DNA of 64,000 bases from Chloroflexota bacterium (lineage in GTDB: Bacteria; Chloroflexota; Dormibacteria; Dormibacterales; Dormibacteraceae): the NCBI GenBank assembly GCA_005882115.1, contig VBEG01000038.1:16728-80727 (forward strand). Direction: 5' to 3'. This document shows positions 7,736 to 15,757 of the stretch, piece after piece. The notes below the pieces were generated by a model. That model searched no databases. It saw only the letters and a list, made by a program, of their open reading frames with translations, and had not been told where the DNA came from. Positions within the stretch are counted from its first letter, which is position 1; the number at the start of each line of letters is the position of its first letter. The translations under genes were made by a program, and so were the position numbers.

Positions 7736-8391
7736 TGGAGATCGTCCGGCTCCACCTCGCGCGCATCGGGGCGTTGAACGACATCCCGGTCCACGGATTC
7801 GTGATCAAGCACCCTCGGGCCGGGGCCATCCTCGTCGACACCGGTATCGGATCCTCCGCGGAGCTGATCAAGGAGTGGAGGATCGTCAACCGAGAGGTGG
7901 CCGAGGCGCTGGCGGAGCACGATCTCAGCCCGGCGGACGTCAAAATCGTGATCAACAGCCACCTACATTTCGACCACTGCGGACAGAACGCCGTGTTCAA
8001 GCACGCGCCGTTCTACGTGCAACGCTCGGAAGTGGACCGGGCTCGGGCGGAAGAGCCGACGGTGACGCAGTGGTTCGACTTTGCGGGCGCGCGCTACGAG
8101 CTCCTGGACGGCGATGCGGAGATCGTCGATGGCGTCCGTGTGGTGCGTACGCCGGGCCACACGGTCGGCCACCAGAGCGTATTCGTTGACACGGCCAATG
8201 GGGCTGCGGTGATGATCGGTGACGCGGCGTACACGTCCGATATCTATCGCGACGTGGAGAAGGCTGATCTCACCCAGTGGCCGGGACAGCACGCCAACCG
8301 AGGCGACTGGGAGCGCTCGCTCGTCAAGGTCCAGGCGATGCGGCCCCACTCGGTGCATTTCTGTCACGACACGCGGGTGATCCATGCCTAA
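7735..8391 (+). CDS. Metallo-beta-lactamase fold hydrolase, N-acyl homoserine lactonase-like
   Basis: 218 residues, one MBL domain. The metal motif is NSHLHFDHCGQN, followed by VRTPGHTVGHQSV, IGDAAYTSD and a final His in VHFCHD. This set matches the AHL lactonase (AiiA/AttM) branch. The ATG shares its A with the ctaB stop (TGATG) and gives a domain that starts at its first strand (MEIVRLHLARIG). Quorum-quenching activity is possible, but the substrate cannot be deduced. It is transcribed with the haem A genes, which is not an obvious functional link. Confidence 0.82.
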   Translation: MEIVRLHLARIGALNDIPVHGFVIKHPRAGAILVDTGIGSSAELIKEWRIVNREVAEALAEHDLSPADVKIVINSHLHFDHCGQNAVFKHAPFYVQRSEVDRARAEEPTVTQWFDFAGARYELLDGDAEIVDGVRVVRTPGHTVGHQSVFVDTANGAAVMIGDAAYTSDIYRDVEKADLTQWPGQHANRGDWERSLVKVQAMRPHSVHFCHDTRVIHA

Positions 8392-9210
8392 ATGAAGCGT
8401 TTCGGTCCGCTGGTCGACGCGGGCTGGCTGCACGAGCACGTCGACGACCACGACGTAAAGGTGATCGACTTTCGCTGGTACCTGAAGGGTCGGAACGGTC
8501 GCGACGAGTACGTTCGCGGCCACATCCCGGGCGCGGTGTTCGTGAACCTCGAGGACGTCACGGGACAAGAGGGAGGAGGTCGCCATCCGTTGCCCTCGGC
8601 CGTCCAGTTCCAGGAAGCTATGCGCGACGTCGGCTTGGGCCCCGAGACAAAGGTTGTCGCCTACGACGACTGCGGCGGCGCGGTGGCGGCGCGGCTGTGG
8701 TTTCTGCTCGGCTACTTTGGCCACGGCGCGCGGGCGGTACTCGACGGTGGGCTCCAGGCCTGGAGCGGGCCGCTGACGACAGACACGCCACGCGCAGAGC
8801 GCGGTTCGTTTCGCGTTCAACAAGCGGCCCGTGGTGCCGTGCTCGACTTCGACGACGTGCGGCTGCTGAGCGGCGTGCCGCTCATCGATGCACGCGCCGG
8901 CGAGCGATACCGCGGTGAAACGGAGTCGGTCGATCCCAAAGCCGGCCATATCCCGGGCGCGCTGAGCGCGCCGTTTACAGAAAACCTCGATGCCAATGGT
9001 CATTTCAAGTCGCCGGGTGAGCTGCGCGCGCGATACAAGCGCCTCGGGGCCTCGAACGGCGCGGTCTTTTATTGCGGATCAGGCGTCAATGCGACGCATC
9101 ACCTGCTCGCCATGGAAATCGCGGGCATTCCCAACGCGCGAATTTACGCCGGGTCCTGGAGCGATTGGTCGCGCCGGGACGCTCCCGTCACCACCGGCGA
9201 ACAACCTTAG
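8392..9210 (+). CDS. Sulfurtransferase with two rhodanese domains (SseA-like)
   Basis: 272 residues. The N-terminal rhodanese domain (about 8-130) has C94 in YDDCGGAVAA. The C-terminal domain (about 150-270) has the active loop FYCGSGVNA with C228. The CGSGV-x-A loop is of the 3-mercaptopyruvate sulfurtransferase type, whereas thiosulfate sulfurtransferases have basic residues there. It moves sulfane sulfur to thiols or cyanide. The ATG follows the previous stop directly (TAA ATG). Confidence 0.88.
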   Translation: MKRFGPLVDAGWLHEHVDDHDVKVIDFRWYLKGRNGRDEYVRGHIPGAVFVNLEDVTGQEGGGRHPLPSAVQFQEAMRDVGLGPETKVVAYDDCGGAVAARLWFLLGYFGHGARAVLDGGLQAWSGPLTTDTPRAERGSFRVQQAARGAVLDFDDVRLLSGVPLIDARAGERYRGETESVDPKAGHIPGALSAPFTENLDANGHFKSPGELRARYKRLGASNGAVFYCGSGVNATHHLLAMEIAGIPNARIYAGSWSDWSRRDAPVTTGEQP

Positions 9211-9219
9211 TATTCGGGC

Positions 9220-10008
9220 ATGATCCTCAAAGGAAAACGAATCCTGATCGCGGGGATGTCGGACCGGCGCAGCATCGGTTTCTCGATCGCCCAGGAAGCC
9301 CAACGTGAAGGCGCCGAGATCCTGCTCACCAGCTTCGGCCGGATGATGAGCATCACACAGATGACTGCGAAAAAGCTCGACCCCGTGCCGGACATCCTCG
9401 AGATGGACGTGACCAAAGCGTCGGACATCGACGACGCCGCCAAAGCGACCGGGAAACGATGGGACCGCCTCGACGGAATGGTGCACTCGGTCGCGTTCGC
9501 GCCGGCGGATGCGCTCGGCGGCCAGTTTCTGAACACGCCGTGGGAAAGCGTTGCCACAGCCTTGCAGGTGAGCGCGTTCTCGTTCAAGGAAATGGCCCGC
9601 GGATTTCTGCCGCTGATGAAGGAGCATGGCGGGTCGATGGTCACGCTCGACTTCGACAACTCGACGTACGCCTGGCCGAAGTACGACTGGATGGGTGTCT
9701 CCAAGGCCGCGCTCGAATCGGTGACGCGATATTTGGCCCGCGACCTCGGGCGCTACAAGATTCGCGTCAACGCGGTGTGCGCGGGACCTCTTGCAACACT
9801 CGCGGCGAGCGGGATTCCCGGCTTCAAGGACTTCGAGGAAGTGTGGGAGAAGCGGGCGCCGCTGGGCTGGAGCCTGCAGGACAAATCCCCGGTCGGCAGG
9901 GCCGTGTGCGTTCTCTTATCGGAGTTCCTGGACATGACCACGGGCGAGCTCGTGCATGTCGATGGCGGCTACCACGCAATGGGGACTGAACTGCCTCCCG
10001 CTGAGTGA
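9220..10008 (+). CDS. fabI: Enoyl-ACP reductase, InhA-like FabI
   Basis: 262 residues, short-chain dehydrogenase fold. The nucleotide loop is GMSDRRSIGFSIA and the catalytic pair is Y155 and K162 (PKYDWMGVSKAALESV). The substitution-loop region FDNSTYAWP and this catalytic block resemble mycobacterial InhA (Y158, K165) more than E. coli FabI. It performs the last reductive step of fatty acid elongation. GGYHAMG at the C-terminus is standard. The start ATG lies 9 nt after the previous stop. Confidence 0.92.
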   Translation: MILKGKRILIAGMSDRRSIGFSIAQEAQREGAEILLTSFGRMMSITQMTAKKLDPVPDILEMDVTKASDIDDAAKATGKRWDRLDGMVHSVAFAPADALGGQFLNTPWESVATALQVSAFSFKEMARGFLPLMKEHGGSMVTLDFDNSTYAWPKYDWMGVSKAALESVTRYLARDLGRYKIRVNAVCAGPLATLAASGIPGFKDFEEVWEKRAPLGWSLQDKSPVGRAVCVLLSEFLDMTTGELVHVDGGYHAMGTELPPAE

Positions 10009-10119
10009 CCCAACATCTTGTATTGACCTGCGGACAAGCGCGCAACATCGTGTTAGGCTCTTCCGAAATCCGGGCCTGGCGGCCCCCCGCCGCGCCCGCC
10101 AAACGGGAGGGAATGCAGT

Positions 10120-10533
10120 TTGCGGGAGTGCCTGGTGATCTACGTAGATGCCGCGCTGGACAAGCATGGCCGGGCCGGGTGTGGCCTGGCCGTTTTTGTT
10201 AGAGGCCGGGCCGTCTACACCGAGTCGTTCGGCTTTTCGCATATGGGTGGCTCCGCCCAGCTGGAAGCGCACGTGTGCGCGGGCGCGCTCGATCTTGCCG
10301 CCGCGCGCTGGCCTTATCACCGTGTGATCGTGCGCACGGATTGCGCTCCAGTGGTGCGCAGTCGGATGCCGTCGAGCGACAGTTTTCGCGTCGCTGTGCA
10401 CGAAGTTAGGGAACGATGCCGTCGCGGCTGGCGAGTCGTTCGTTACGTGAGCCGGAAGGCAAATCCCGCGCACGAGCTCGCGCGAGAGGGATTGAAGAGT
10501 CTTTCCAAACAGCAACTTCTAGTCGCGGCGTAA
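10120..10533 (+). CDS. RNase H-like domain protein
   Basis: 137 residues. An RNase HI-type fold of the RVT_3 group is suggested by IYVDAAL with D10, QLEAH with E49, IVRTDCAPVV with D74, and a C-terminal N-P-A-H-E-L-A in place of the usual N-x-x-A-D-x-L-A. The fourth acidic site is therefore Glu or shifted, and activity is uncertain. The start is TTG at 10120, with GGAGG 9 nt upstream. The nearer ATG at 10113 is out of frame. The gene has its own terminator at 10553-10591. Its role could be RNA:DNA hybrid processing. Confidence 0.7.
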   Translation: MRECLVIYVDAALDKHGRAGCGLAVFVRGRAVYTESFGFSHMGGSAQLEAHVCAGALDLAAARWPYHRVIVRTDCAPVVRSRMPSSDSFRVAVHEVRERCRRGWRVVRYVSRKANPAHELAREGLKSLSKQQLLVAA

Positions 10534-10552
10534 GTCTCCTCATATCGTATTT

Positions 10553-10591
10553 ATTGGGCGCAGTTAGAATTGCTGCGCCCAATTTCCTTTT
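10553..10591 (+). terminator. Rho-independent terminator after the RNase H-like gene
   Basis: A perfect 11-bp stem ATTGGGCGCAG / CTGCGCCCAAT (10553-10563 and 10573-10583) with a 9-nt loop, followed by TTCCTTTTATT. It sits 20 nt after the stop of the RNase H-like gene and just ahead of the Shine-Dalgarno (AGGAG) of the AT-hook gene. Confidence 0.85.
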
Positions 10592-10606
10592 ATTGCAGGA
10601 GACAAA

Positions 10607-10960
10607 ATGGCACCCGAGGAAGCACAGCAAAATGCACCACGGAGACGGGGACGTCCGCCGGGATCGAAAAATCGCACGCGTCGCAAGCGCGCTGAAGGTG
10701 GGGAGCTTGTCACGCGACTCAATACGATGGTCGCCAAGCTGATCAGCGAGAACCGAACGCTTCGCCGCCAGGTCGCGAAATTGGCCACCAAGGGCACGGG
10801 CACCGCGTCCAAAACAGTGGAGCGAGGCCTACGCACGATCTCGAAGCGGGTCGAGCGAGCCCTCGGCGGCAAGACAACCCGCCGCCGTCGCACCACCGCG
10901 GCTCCGGCCAACGGACGCCGTCGCAAGGCGACCACCCGGAGACGGCGAGCTTCGTCCTAG
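10607..10960 (+). CDS. AT-hook, coiled-coil, basic-tail protein (nucleoid protein candidate)
   Basis: 117 residues in three parts. An AT-hook core RGRPPGSKN flanked by arginines (about 12-28) binds the minor groove of AT-rich DNA in known families. A leucine heptad stretch (about 35-63, LVTRLNTMVAKLISENRTLR) could pair chains. The C-terminus is almost pure Arg/Lys/Thr/Ala, like histone H1 tails. AGGAG lies 7 nt before the ATG. The neighbour is an RNase H-like gene, but a terminator separates them. A nucleoid-associated or xenogeneic-silencer-like role is inference. Confidence 0.65.
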   Translation: MAPEEAQQNAPRRRGRPPGSKNRTRRKRAEGGELVTRLNTMVAKLISENRTLRRQVAKLATKGTGTASKTVERGLRTISKRVERALGGKTTRRRRTTAAPANGRRRKATTRRRRASS

Positions 10961-10964
10961 CGGA

Positions 10965-11339
10965 CTAAAACCCGCGCTGTTCCATCTGCTTGGCGGTGCG
11001 ATACGCGTCCACGATGCTGAAGACCCACAGCGTTCCGCCGCCAAGCTCCATCGGCACACCAACCGCGGCACCGATGACCGTCAGGTCGAGGTCGAACCCG
11101 AAGAACTGAAGGCCGCCGATACCCAGCAGGTACGCGAAGCCTTTCATATTGTGCCCGAGATAGAAGTGCCCCAGCCCGGGGATGATGGCCAGGGCCGCCG
11201 CGAGCGCGGGATTCTTGCGCGGCCGGACAGCGGCCGCGTAGTAACCGCCGCCTGACGCCGGAGAACCGCATCGCGGACATGGAGCGGACGGATTCGTGAG
11301 GAGCGCCCCGCAGCGCCCGCACAGGACCTCAGATGCCAT
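10965..11339 (-). CDS. Small zinc-ribbon plus TM2-like membrane protein
   Basis: 124 residues. The N-terminus MASEVLCGRCGALL followed by CPRCGSPA gives two CxxC pairs, a zinc ribbon. After a basic linker come two to three hydrophobic segments with PGLGHFYLGHNMKGFAYLLG, the pattern of TM2/DUF5683-type proteins. The start at 11339 places the ribbon at the N-terminus and avoids a long overlap with the divergent acyl-CoA dehydrogenase gene. Function unknown. Confidence 0.7.
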   Translation of the reverse strand: MASEVLCGRCGALLTNPSAPCPRCGSPASGGGYYAAAVRPRKNPALAAALAIIPGLGHFYLGHNMKGFAYLLGIGGLQFFGFDLDLTVIGAAVGVPMELGGGTLWVFSIVDAYRTAKQMEQRGF

Positions 11340-11379
11340 CCCTACTCTCAGTTTGCCCGTTTTTGCTACGTTCCGAACC

Positions 11380-12552
11380 ATGGATCTCGGATTCACGGCC
11401 GAGGAGGAAGCCTTCAGGCACGAGGTCCGAAGCTGGCTCGAAGCGAACCTTCCGAGCGAGTGGCGCCAGGGCGGCAAAGGGGGCTATCGGGACGAGGAGG
11501 ACGCTGACCTTCAGCGGCAGTGGCAGCGGCGGCTCTACGAGGGCGGCTGGCTCAAGCTCGGGTGGCCCCGGGAAGCCGGAGGCAGCGGTGCGACGCCGGT
11601 CATGCAGGCGATCTACCAGGAGGAGCTTGCCCAGGCCGGCGCGCCAGGAATCCTGGGACGGCTCGGTGTCACGCTTCTCGCCCCGACCCTGGTCGCGCAC
11701 GGCACTCCATGGCAGAAGGAGACCTACGTCGAGAAGATCCTGAGCGGCGAGCTGATCTTCTGCCAGGGCTTCAGCGAGCCGGACGCCGGCAGCGATCTCG
11801 CGGGCCTGCGCACGCGCGCGGAGCGGCGCGACGGGCAGTGGGTTCTGAACGGTCAGAAGACATGGTCGAGCGGGGCTCATTACTCGGACCGCAGCTTCCT
11901 GCTCGCTCGCACCGACACCGCGGCGGAGCCACACCGCGGCATCGGCTTCTTTCTGGTCGATATGAAGCAGCCTGCCGTCGAGGTGCGGCGGATCACGCAG
12001 ATGACGGGTGGCGGCGAGTTCGGCGAGATCTTCCTCTCGGGAGCGCAGGTCGAAGACCGCGACCTGGTCGGCGAGCCTGGGGATGGCTGGAAGATCGCGA
12101 TGACGGTGTTCGGGTTCGAACGCGGCGGACTGGCCCAGGCGGCGCGGTTCGAGCGCGCGGTGGCCGAGCTCGCCTCGCTCGCCCGTGACCGCGGCGCCGG
12201 CGCCGACGCCACCACGCGACAGAAGGTCGCCCAGGCGCAGATCGAGGCGCACGTATTCCGCCTGATCGGCATGCGCAATCTCACCCAGGCGCAGCACGGC
12301 CACGCGCCGGGCCCGGAGGCGAGCGTGGTCAAGCTCTACTGGAGCGAGATGGACAAAAGGCTCCAGGAAACCGCGATTGGCATCGAAGGCATGTACGGTG
12401 CGCTGGCGCCGGAATCGGCGCTCGCGATCGAAGGCGGCCGCTGGCAGTACGCATGGATGTGGGCGCAGGCGGAGACGATCTACGCCGGTTCCTCGGAGAT
12501 CCAGCGCAACATCATCGCCGAGCGCGTGCTGGGTCTGCCGCGCGGCCGTTGA
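11380..12552 (+). CDS. Acyl-CoA dehydrogenase family protein
   Basis: 390 residues, full length. N-terminal helices start FTAEEEAFRHEVRSWLE. The FAD-binding middle domain has FCQGFSEPDAGSDLAGLRT and GQKTWSSGA. The C-terminal signature is YAGSSEIQRNIIAERVLGLPR. It inserts an alpha-beta double bond into acyl-CoA. It overlaps by 4 nt a pair of MaoC-fold subunits, so the dehydrogenase product may be hydrated by its neighbours. ATG 11380 is preferred because upstream codons overlap the divergent gene and lack family similarity. Confidence 0.9.
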   Translation: MDLGFTAEEEAFRHEVRSWLEANLPSEWRQGGKGGYRDEEDADLQRQWQRRLYEGGWLKLGWPREAGGSGATPVMQAIYQEELAQAGAPGILGRLGVTLLAPTLVAHGTPWQKETYVEKILSGELIFCQGFSEPDAGSDLAGLRTRAERRDGQWVLNGQKTWSSGAHYSDRSFLLARTDTAAEPHRGIGFFLVDMKQPAVEVRRITQMTGGGEFGEIFLSGAQVEDRDLVGEPGDGWKIAMTVFGFERGGLAQAARFERAVAELASLARDRGAGADATTRQKVAQAQIEAHVFRLIGMRNLTQAQHGHAPGPEASVVKLYWSEMDKRLQETAIGIEGMYGALAPESALAIEGGRWQYAWMWAQAETIYAGSSEIQRNIIAERVLGLPRGR

Positions 12553-12968
12553 GCACGACCACACCGGTGATCGACCGACTGCGAGCCCGAATCGGCGTCG
12601 ACGGAGCACCCGTCACGGCGGCGGTCGAGGCCGGACACGTGAGCCGATTCGCGGCTGCGATCGGCGATCCCAATCCGCGCTGGACAAAAGAGGCGCCGCC
12701 GACCTTTCTTGTTGCGTTGGCGCCAGTCGCTCTGCACCTCGCCGAGGCAGAGGAGTACGGCAAAGGCTGGCTGAACGGAGGCAACCGCTTCGAATATTTC
12801 ACGCCCGTGTTGATCGGGGACCACATCACCGCGACCGGCCAGGTCGCCGACGTCTATGAGAAGAGTGGATCGACCGGGAACCTGCTGTTCATCATCTTCG
12901 AGACTCGTTACGTCAACCAGGACGGGGTCGTGGTCGCGAAGCTGCGCGGGACGATGATCCGCCGATGA
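12549..12968 (+). CDS. MaoC N-terminal-like hot-dog subunit (FAS1-like dehydratase domain)
   Basis: 139 residues. The pattern VSRFAAAIGDPNPRW followed by PPTFLVAL, LNGGNRFEYFTPVLIGDHITATG and FETRYVNQDGVVVAKLRGTMI is the substrate-binding half of a two-subunit hydratase, as in HadA or the N-terminal half of MaoC-type enzymes. It is expected to lack the catalytic Asp/His and to pair with the next protein. TTG 12549 overlaps the previous stop as TTGA. GTG 12567 is an alternative start. Confidence 0.82.
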   Translation: MSTTTPVIDRLRARIGVDGAPVTAAVEAGHVSRFAAAIGDPNPRWTKEAPPTFLVALAPVALHLAEAEEYGKGWLNGGNRFEYFTPVLIGDHITATGQVADVYEKSGSTGNLLFIIFETRYVNQDGVVVAKLRGTMIRR

Positions 12969-13354
12969 AGGTTGAGGTCGGCCACGAGATTCCGGCGCTG
13001 GTCAAGCACCCCACAACGCGACAGCTGGTCCAGTACGCGGGTGCGCAGGGCGACTTCTACGAGATCCACTACGACCAGGCGTACGCGCAGAGCGTCGGCT
13101 TACCAGGCGTGATCCTGCACGGGCTGCTCAAGGCGGCGTTTCTCGGCCAGCTCGTGACCGACTGGCTCGGCGATCGCGGCACGCTGAAGACTTTCGAGGT
13201 CAGTTATCGCGGCATCGACGTGCCAGCTCAACCGTACCGGTGCCGAGGTCGGGTCAAGCGGGTTGACGGTCCGGAGGTGGAGCTCGAGATCTGGGGCGAG
13301 AACGACGAGGGTCAGCGCACCACAGTCGGAACGGCTACTGTCGAGATCCGCTGA
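12965..13354 (+). CDS. MaoC-family (R)-specific enoyl hydratase/dehydratase subunit
   Basis: 129 residues, single hot-dog domain. The catalytic motif is YAGAQGDFYEIHYD, with Asp and His five residues apart, followed by GVILHGLL. It resembles HadB or the hydratase half of MaoC. ATG 12965 overlaps the upstream stop as ATGA, which supports a 1:1 heterodimer with the preceding subunit. The dehydrogenase plus hydratase pair suggests beta-oxidation of an unusual acyl chain, or the reverse step in elongation. Confidence 0.88.
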   Translation: MKVEVGHEIPALVKHPTTRQLVQYAGAQGDFYEIHYDQAYAQSVGLPGVILHGLLKAAFLGQLVTDWLGDRGTLKTFEVSYRGIDVPAQPYRCRGRVKRVDGPEVELEIWGENDEGQRTTVGTATVEIR

Positions 13355-13809
13355 TGTTCTCGCTGTATCTCGTGCTGAAGTTCATCCACATTCTGTCGGC
13401 GATCGTTGCCGTAGGCGCGAACATCACCTACGGCGTCTGGAACGTCCGCGGCGCCGGCGATCCCGCGCACCTGGGGTTTGCGCTCAAAGGCATCAAGTTC
13501 CTGGACGATCGCATCGCCAACCCGGCTTACGGGGTGCTCCTTCTGACCGGCTTGATCATGGTCTTCATGCAGTGGAGGATCACCGACCTCTGGATCATCC
13601 TCGCGCTGGTTCTCTTTGCTGCCGTGGTGGTGCTTGGCGTGGCGTTTTACTCGCCTCTGCTCAAGAATCAGATCAAGCTGGTCGAGGAAGGGGCGACTGC
13701 TTCACCCGAGTATGCAAGGTTGTCCGCGATCGGCCGGCGCTTCGGTCCTGGCCTGGGCGTGATCGTGGTCGTGATCCTCGTCCTGATGGTGTTCAAGCCC
13801 CACCTGTAG
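13354..13809 (+). CDS. DUF2269-like integral membrane protein
   Basis: 151 residues, four hydrophobic spans. The N-terminus LVLKFIHILSAIVAVGANITYG and RRFGPGLG near the end are typical of the DUF2269 family, whose function is unknown. The ATG overlaps the previous stop (TGATG). Its last 142 nt (13668-13809) are antisense to the end of the converging membrane-protein gene, an unusually long tail-to-tail overlap. Confidence 0.75.
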   Translation: MFSLYLVLKFIHILSAIVAVGANITYGVWNVRGAGDPAHLGFALKGIKFLDDRIANPAYGVLLLTGLIMVFMQWRITDLWIILALVLFAAVVVLGVAFYSPLLKNQIKLVEEGATASPEYARLSAIGRRFGPGLGVIVVVILVLMVFKPHL

Positions 13810-14486
13810 ATCGAGAACAGCAAAAGCACCGTCCCGTCGATGATGCAGTAGCCGGCCGCGATCACCGAGGGCGGGTTGCCTGACGGAATACCGGTCCAGG
13901 GGGCTGCGGGCAGCCAGTACCAGTTGCCGAGAGACGTACCGACGATCTCGAGCTCGCTCACGATGATGAAGATCGCGGCGAACAGCGGCCACCGCGGTGA
14001 GCGCAGCAGGAAGTAGGCGAACACGGGAAAGCACATCGCTCCCTGAACGTCAATGCGACCGGTCACGACGGGCAGGACGGTGAGTCCGAGCACCGCCCAT
14101 GCGCCGGCGACCGCGAGGATGGCGTACGCGAGCCGGCGACGGTACCGGGTCACGATCGGCGTCTGCGCAGCCAGCAAGCCGAAGAGATACACAAGTCCGT
14201 GGCCGGGCGGGACGAACAGCGGCACGTTGTGCAGCCGGTACGCGTAGATGCCCCAGATGAGGGAGCTGAAGATTTCAAAGCCTGTCGCGACCGCAACGCA
14301 GACCCATACCTGCATCCGCTGCTCTTTAGGCGCCTTCAGCGCCGCGAGGTAAAGAGCGAGGAAGGTGAGCGCGCCAAGCAGGTACTGCTGCCACACCGCC
14401 GTGATGCAGCTGTCGGCGAAGAGGCCGACCGGGATGTAGAGGAGAAGGTAGGCCTGCAACCAGTAGGGTTGCAGGCCTTTAGCCAT
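13668..14486 (-). CDS. Multi-span membrane protein of unknown function at the end of the liv operon
   Basis: 272 residues with about seven hydrophobic helices (for example YLLLYIPVGLFADS and IIVSELEIVGTSLGNWYW). I do not recognise the family. It begins 8 nt after the livK stop, so it is probably co-transcribed with the transporter. The last 45 or so residues, rich in Arg, Pro and Thr, are encoded opposite the convergent DUF2269 gene and may be non-conserved read-through. A role linked to the transported substrate is only a guess from position. Confidence 0.6.
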   Translation of the reverse strand: MAKGLQPYWLQAYLLLYIPVGLFADSCITAVWQQYLLGALTFLALYLAALKAPKEQRMQVWVCVAVATGFEIFSSLIWGIYAYRLHNVPLFVPPGHGLVYLFGLLAAQTPIVTRYRRRLAYAILAVAGAWAVLGLTVLPVVTGRIDVQGAMCFPVFAYFLLRSPRWPLFAAIFIIVSELEIVGTSLGNWYWLPAAPWTGIPSGNPPSVIAAGYCIIDGTVLLLFSIYRWGLNTIRTRITTTITPRPGPKRRPIADNLAYSGEAVAPSSTSLI

Positions 14487-14494
14487 GACCCTGA

Positions 14495-15727
14495 CTACTT
14501 GATGGTGCCTCTCTCGTCGATGAGGGTGCCCTGGAGCTTCCAGCCGGTGCCGGTCCAGGTGATGACCTGCTCCTGCATGATCGGGAAGTGGTCACTCGAG
14601 GTGGTGGTGAGCTTGACCCCGGGCAGTAGGAAGGGGTTCGTTTCGTTCAGCTGGCTGCTGGCGATCTTCATGACGTTTGCTCGCGTCAGAGTGGAGCCGG
14701 CCTGCTTGAGGACGTCCACCATCGTGTAGGCGACGGCGACACCATAGATGTTGAAGCCGTCATTCGGATCGCACTTCGAACAATTCGCGATCACGGTCTT
14801 GTACAGCTTCATACCGTCGTCGCCGGCCCACTGAGAGTCCGTCGGGTCTTTGAGGTAGCTGACGCTGGTCACATTCTGGTTCGCGGCACCGGCCTTGGCC
14901 GCCAGGCCCATGTAGACCTGGGGGTTGGACACTGAGTTGAGATAGATGGTCGGCTGCCAGTGCAGGAGCGTCACGATGACGAGCGATTTGATCGTGAAAC
15001 CAGGGGTCGAGAACAGGAAAAGCGTGTCCACACCCGCCGCCTTGAGCTTCGTGAGCTGAGCCGCAGTATTGGCGGCCGTGACGTCATAGCTCTCCTTGGC
15101 GACAATCATCGAAGCCTTAGCGCCAAGGCCGTCGGTCAGGCCCTTCAGATAGTCCTGGCCGTAGTCGTCGTTCTGGTAGAGGACGCCGATCTTCGCGCTC
15201 GAGTGCTTGGCCAGCACGTCCTTGGCGTAGATGTGGGATTCCCCCTGGTAGGGCGGCTGCCAGCTCATCGTCCACTGGTTGGAGGCGAAGTCCTTGCCCC
15301 ACGTGGTCGCGCCGGTGGCGACGAAGAGCTGTGGCACTTTCTTCGAGTTGAGATAGTCGCGGACCGAGGTTTGAGCTTGGGTACCCAGGCCGCTGAACAT
15401 CGCGAATACCTGGTCCTGCTCGACCAGCTGCTTGGTCAGCGGCACGGTCTGAGCCGGGTTGTACGCGTCGTCGAGGATCTTGAAATTGATCTTCCGCCCG
15501 TTCACGCCGCCCTGGCTGTTGATGTACGTGAAGTAGGCGAGCTCGGCGTTCGCGATGGTGCCGTAGGCCGCGGCGGGCCCGGACTGGGCGATCGTGTTGC
15601 CGAGCAGGATCGAGTTGCTGGTGATGCCGACGTCGGTTTGTGACGTCGTGCCTGTGCCGCCGCCACAGGCGGCAAGGGTGACCATGAATACCGCGACCGC
15701 GGCCAATCGTGGTGCGATTCGTCCCAT
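14495..15727 (-). CDS. livK: Branched-chain amino acid-type ABC transporter substrate-binding lipoprotein
   Basis: 410 residues. A lipoprotein signal (MGRIAPRLAAVAVFMVTLAAC) is followed by a Peripla_BP_6 domain: ILLGNTIAQSGPAAAYG, NPAQTVPLTKQLVEQD and the hinge region SYDVTAANTAAQLTKLKAAGVD. The start at 15727 has GGAGGG 7 nt upstream. The further upstream ATG at 15754 would overlap the livM end and spoil the signal peptide. It is the last transporter gene of the operon. True ligand may be an amino acid, amide or aromatic compound. Confidence 0.92.
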   Translation of the reverse strand: MGRIAPRLAAVAVFMVTLAACGGGTGTTSQTDVGITSNSILLGNTIAQSGPAAAYGTIANAELAYFTYINSQGGVNGRKINFKILDDAYNPAQTVPLTKQLVEQDQVFAMFSGLGTQAQTSVRDYLNSKKVPQLFVATGATTWGKDFASNQWTMSWQPPYQGESHIYAKDVLAKHSSAKIGVLYQNDDYGQDYLKGLTDGLGAKASMIVAKESYDVTAANTAAQLTKLKAAGVDTLFLFSTPGFTIKSLVIVTLLHWQPTIYLNSVSNPQVYMGLAAKAGAANQNVTSVSYLKDPTDSQWAGDDGMKLYKTVIANCSKCDPNDGFNIYGVAVAYTMVDVLKQAGSTLTRANVMKIASSQLNETNPFLLPGVKLTTTSSDHFPIMQEQVITWTGTGWKLQGTLIDERGTIK

Positions 15728-15757
15728 AGAAACTCCCTCCGCTTTGATGAACATGTA

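Noticed and set aside
10012..10119. Promoter before the RNase H-like gene (TTGACC near 10024)
   Set aside because: No -10 box at 16-18 nt; the only TTAGGCT-like box is 24 nt away.
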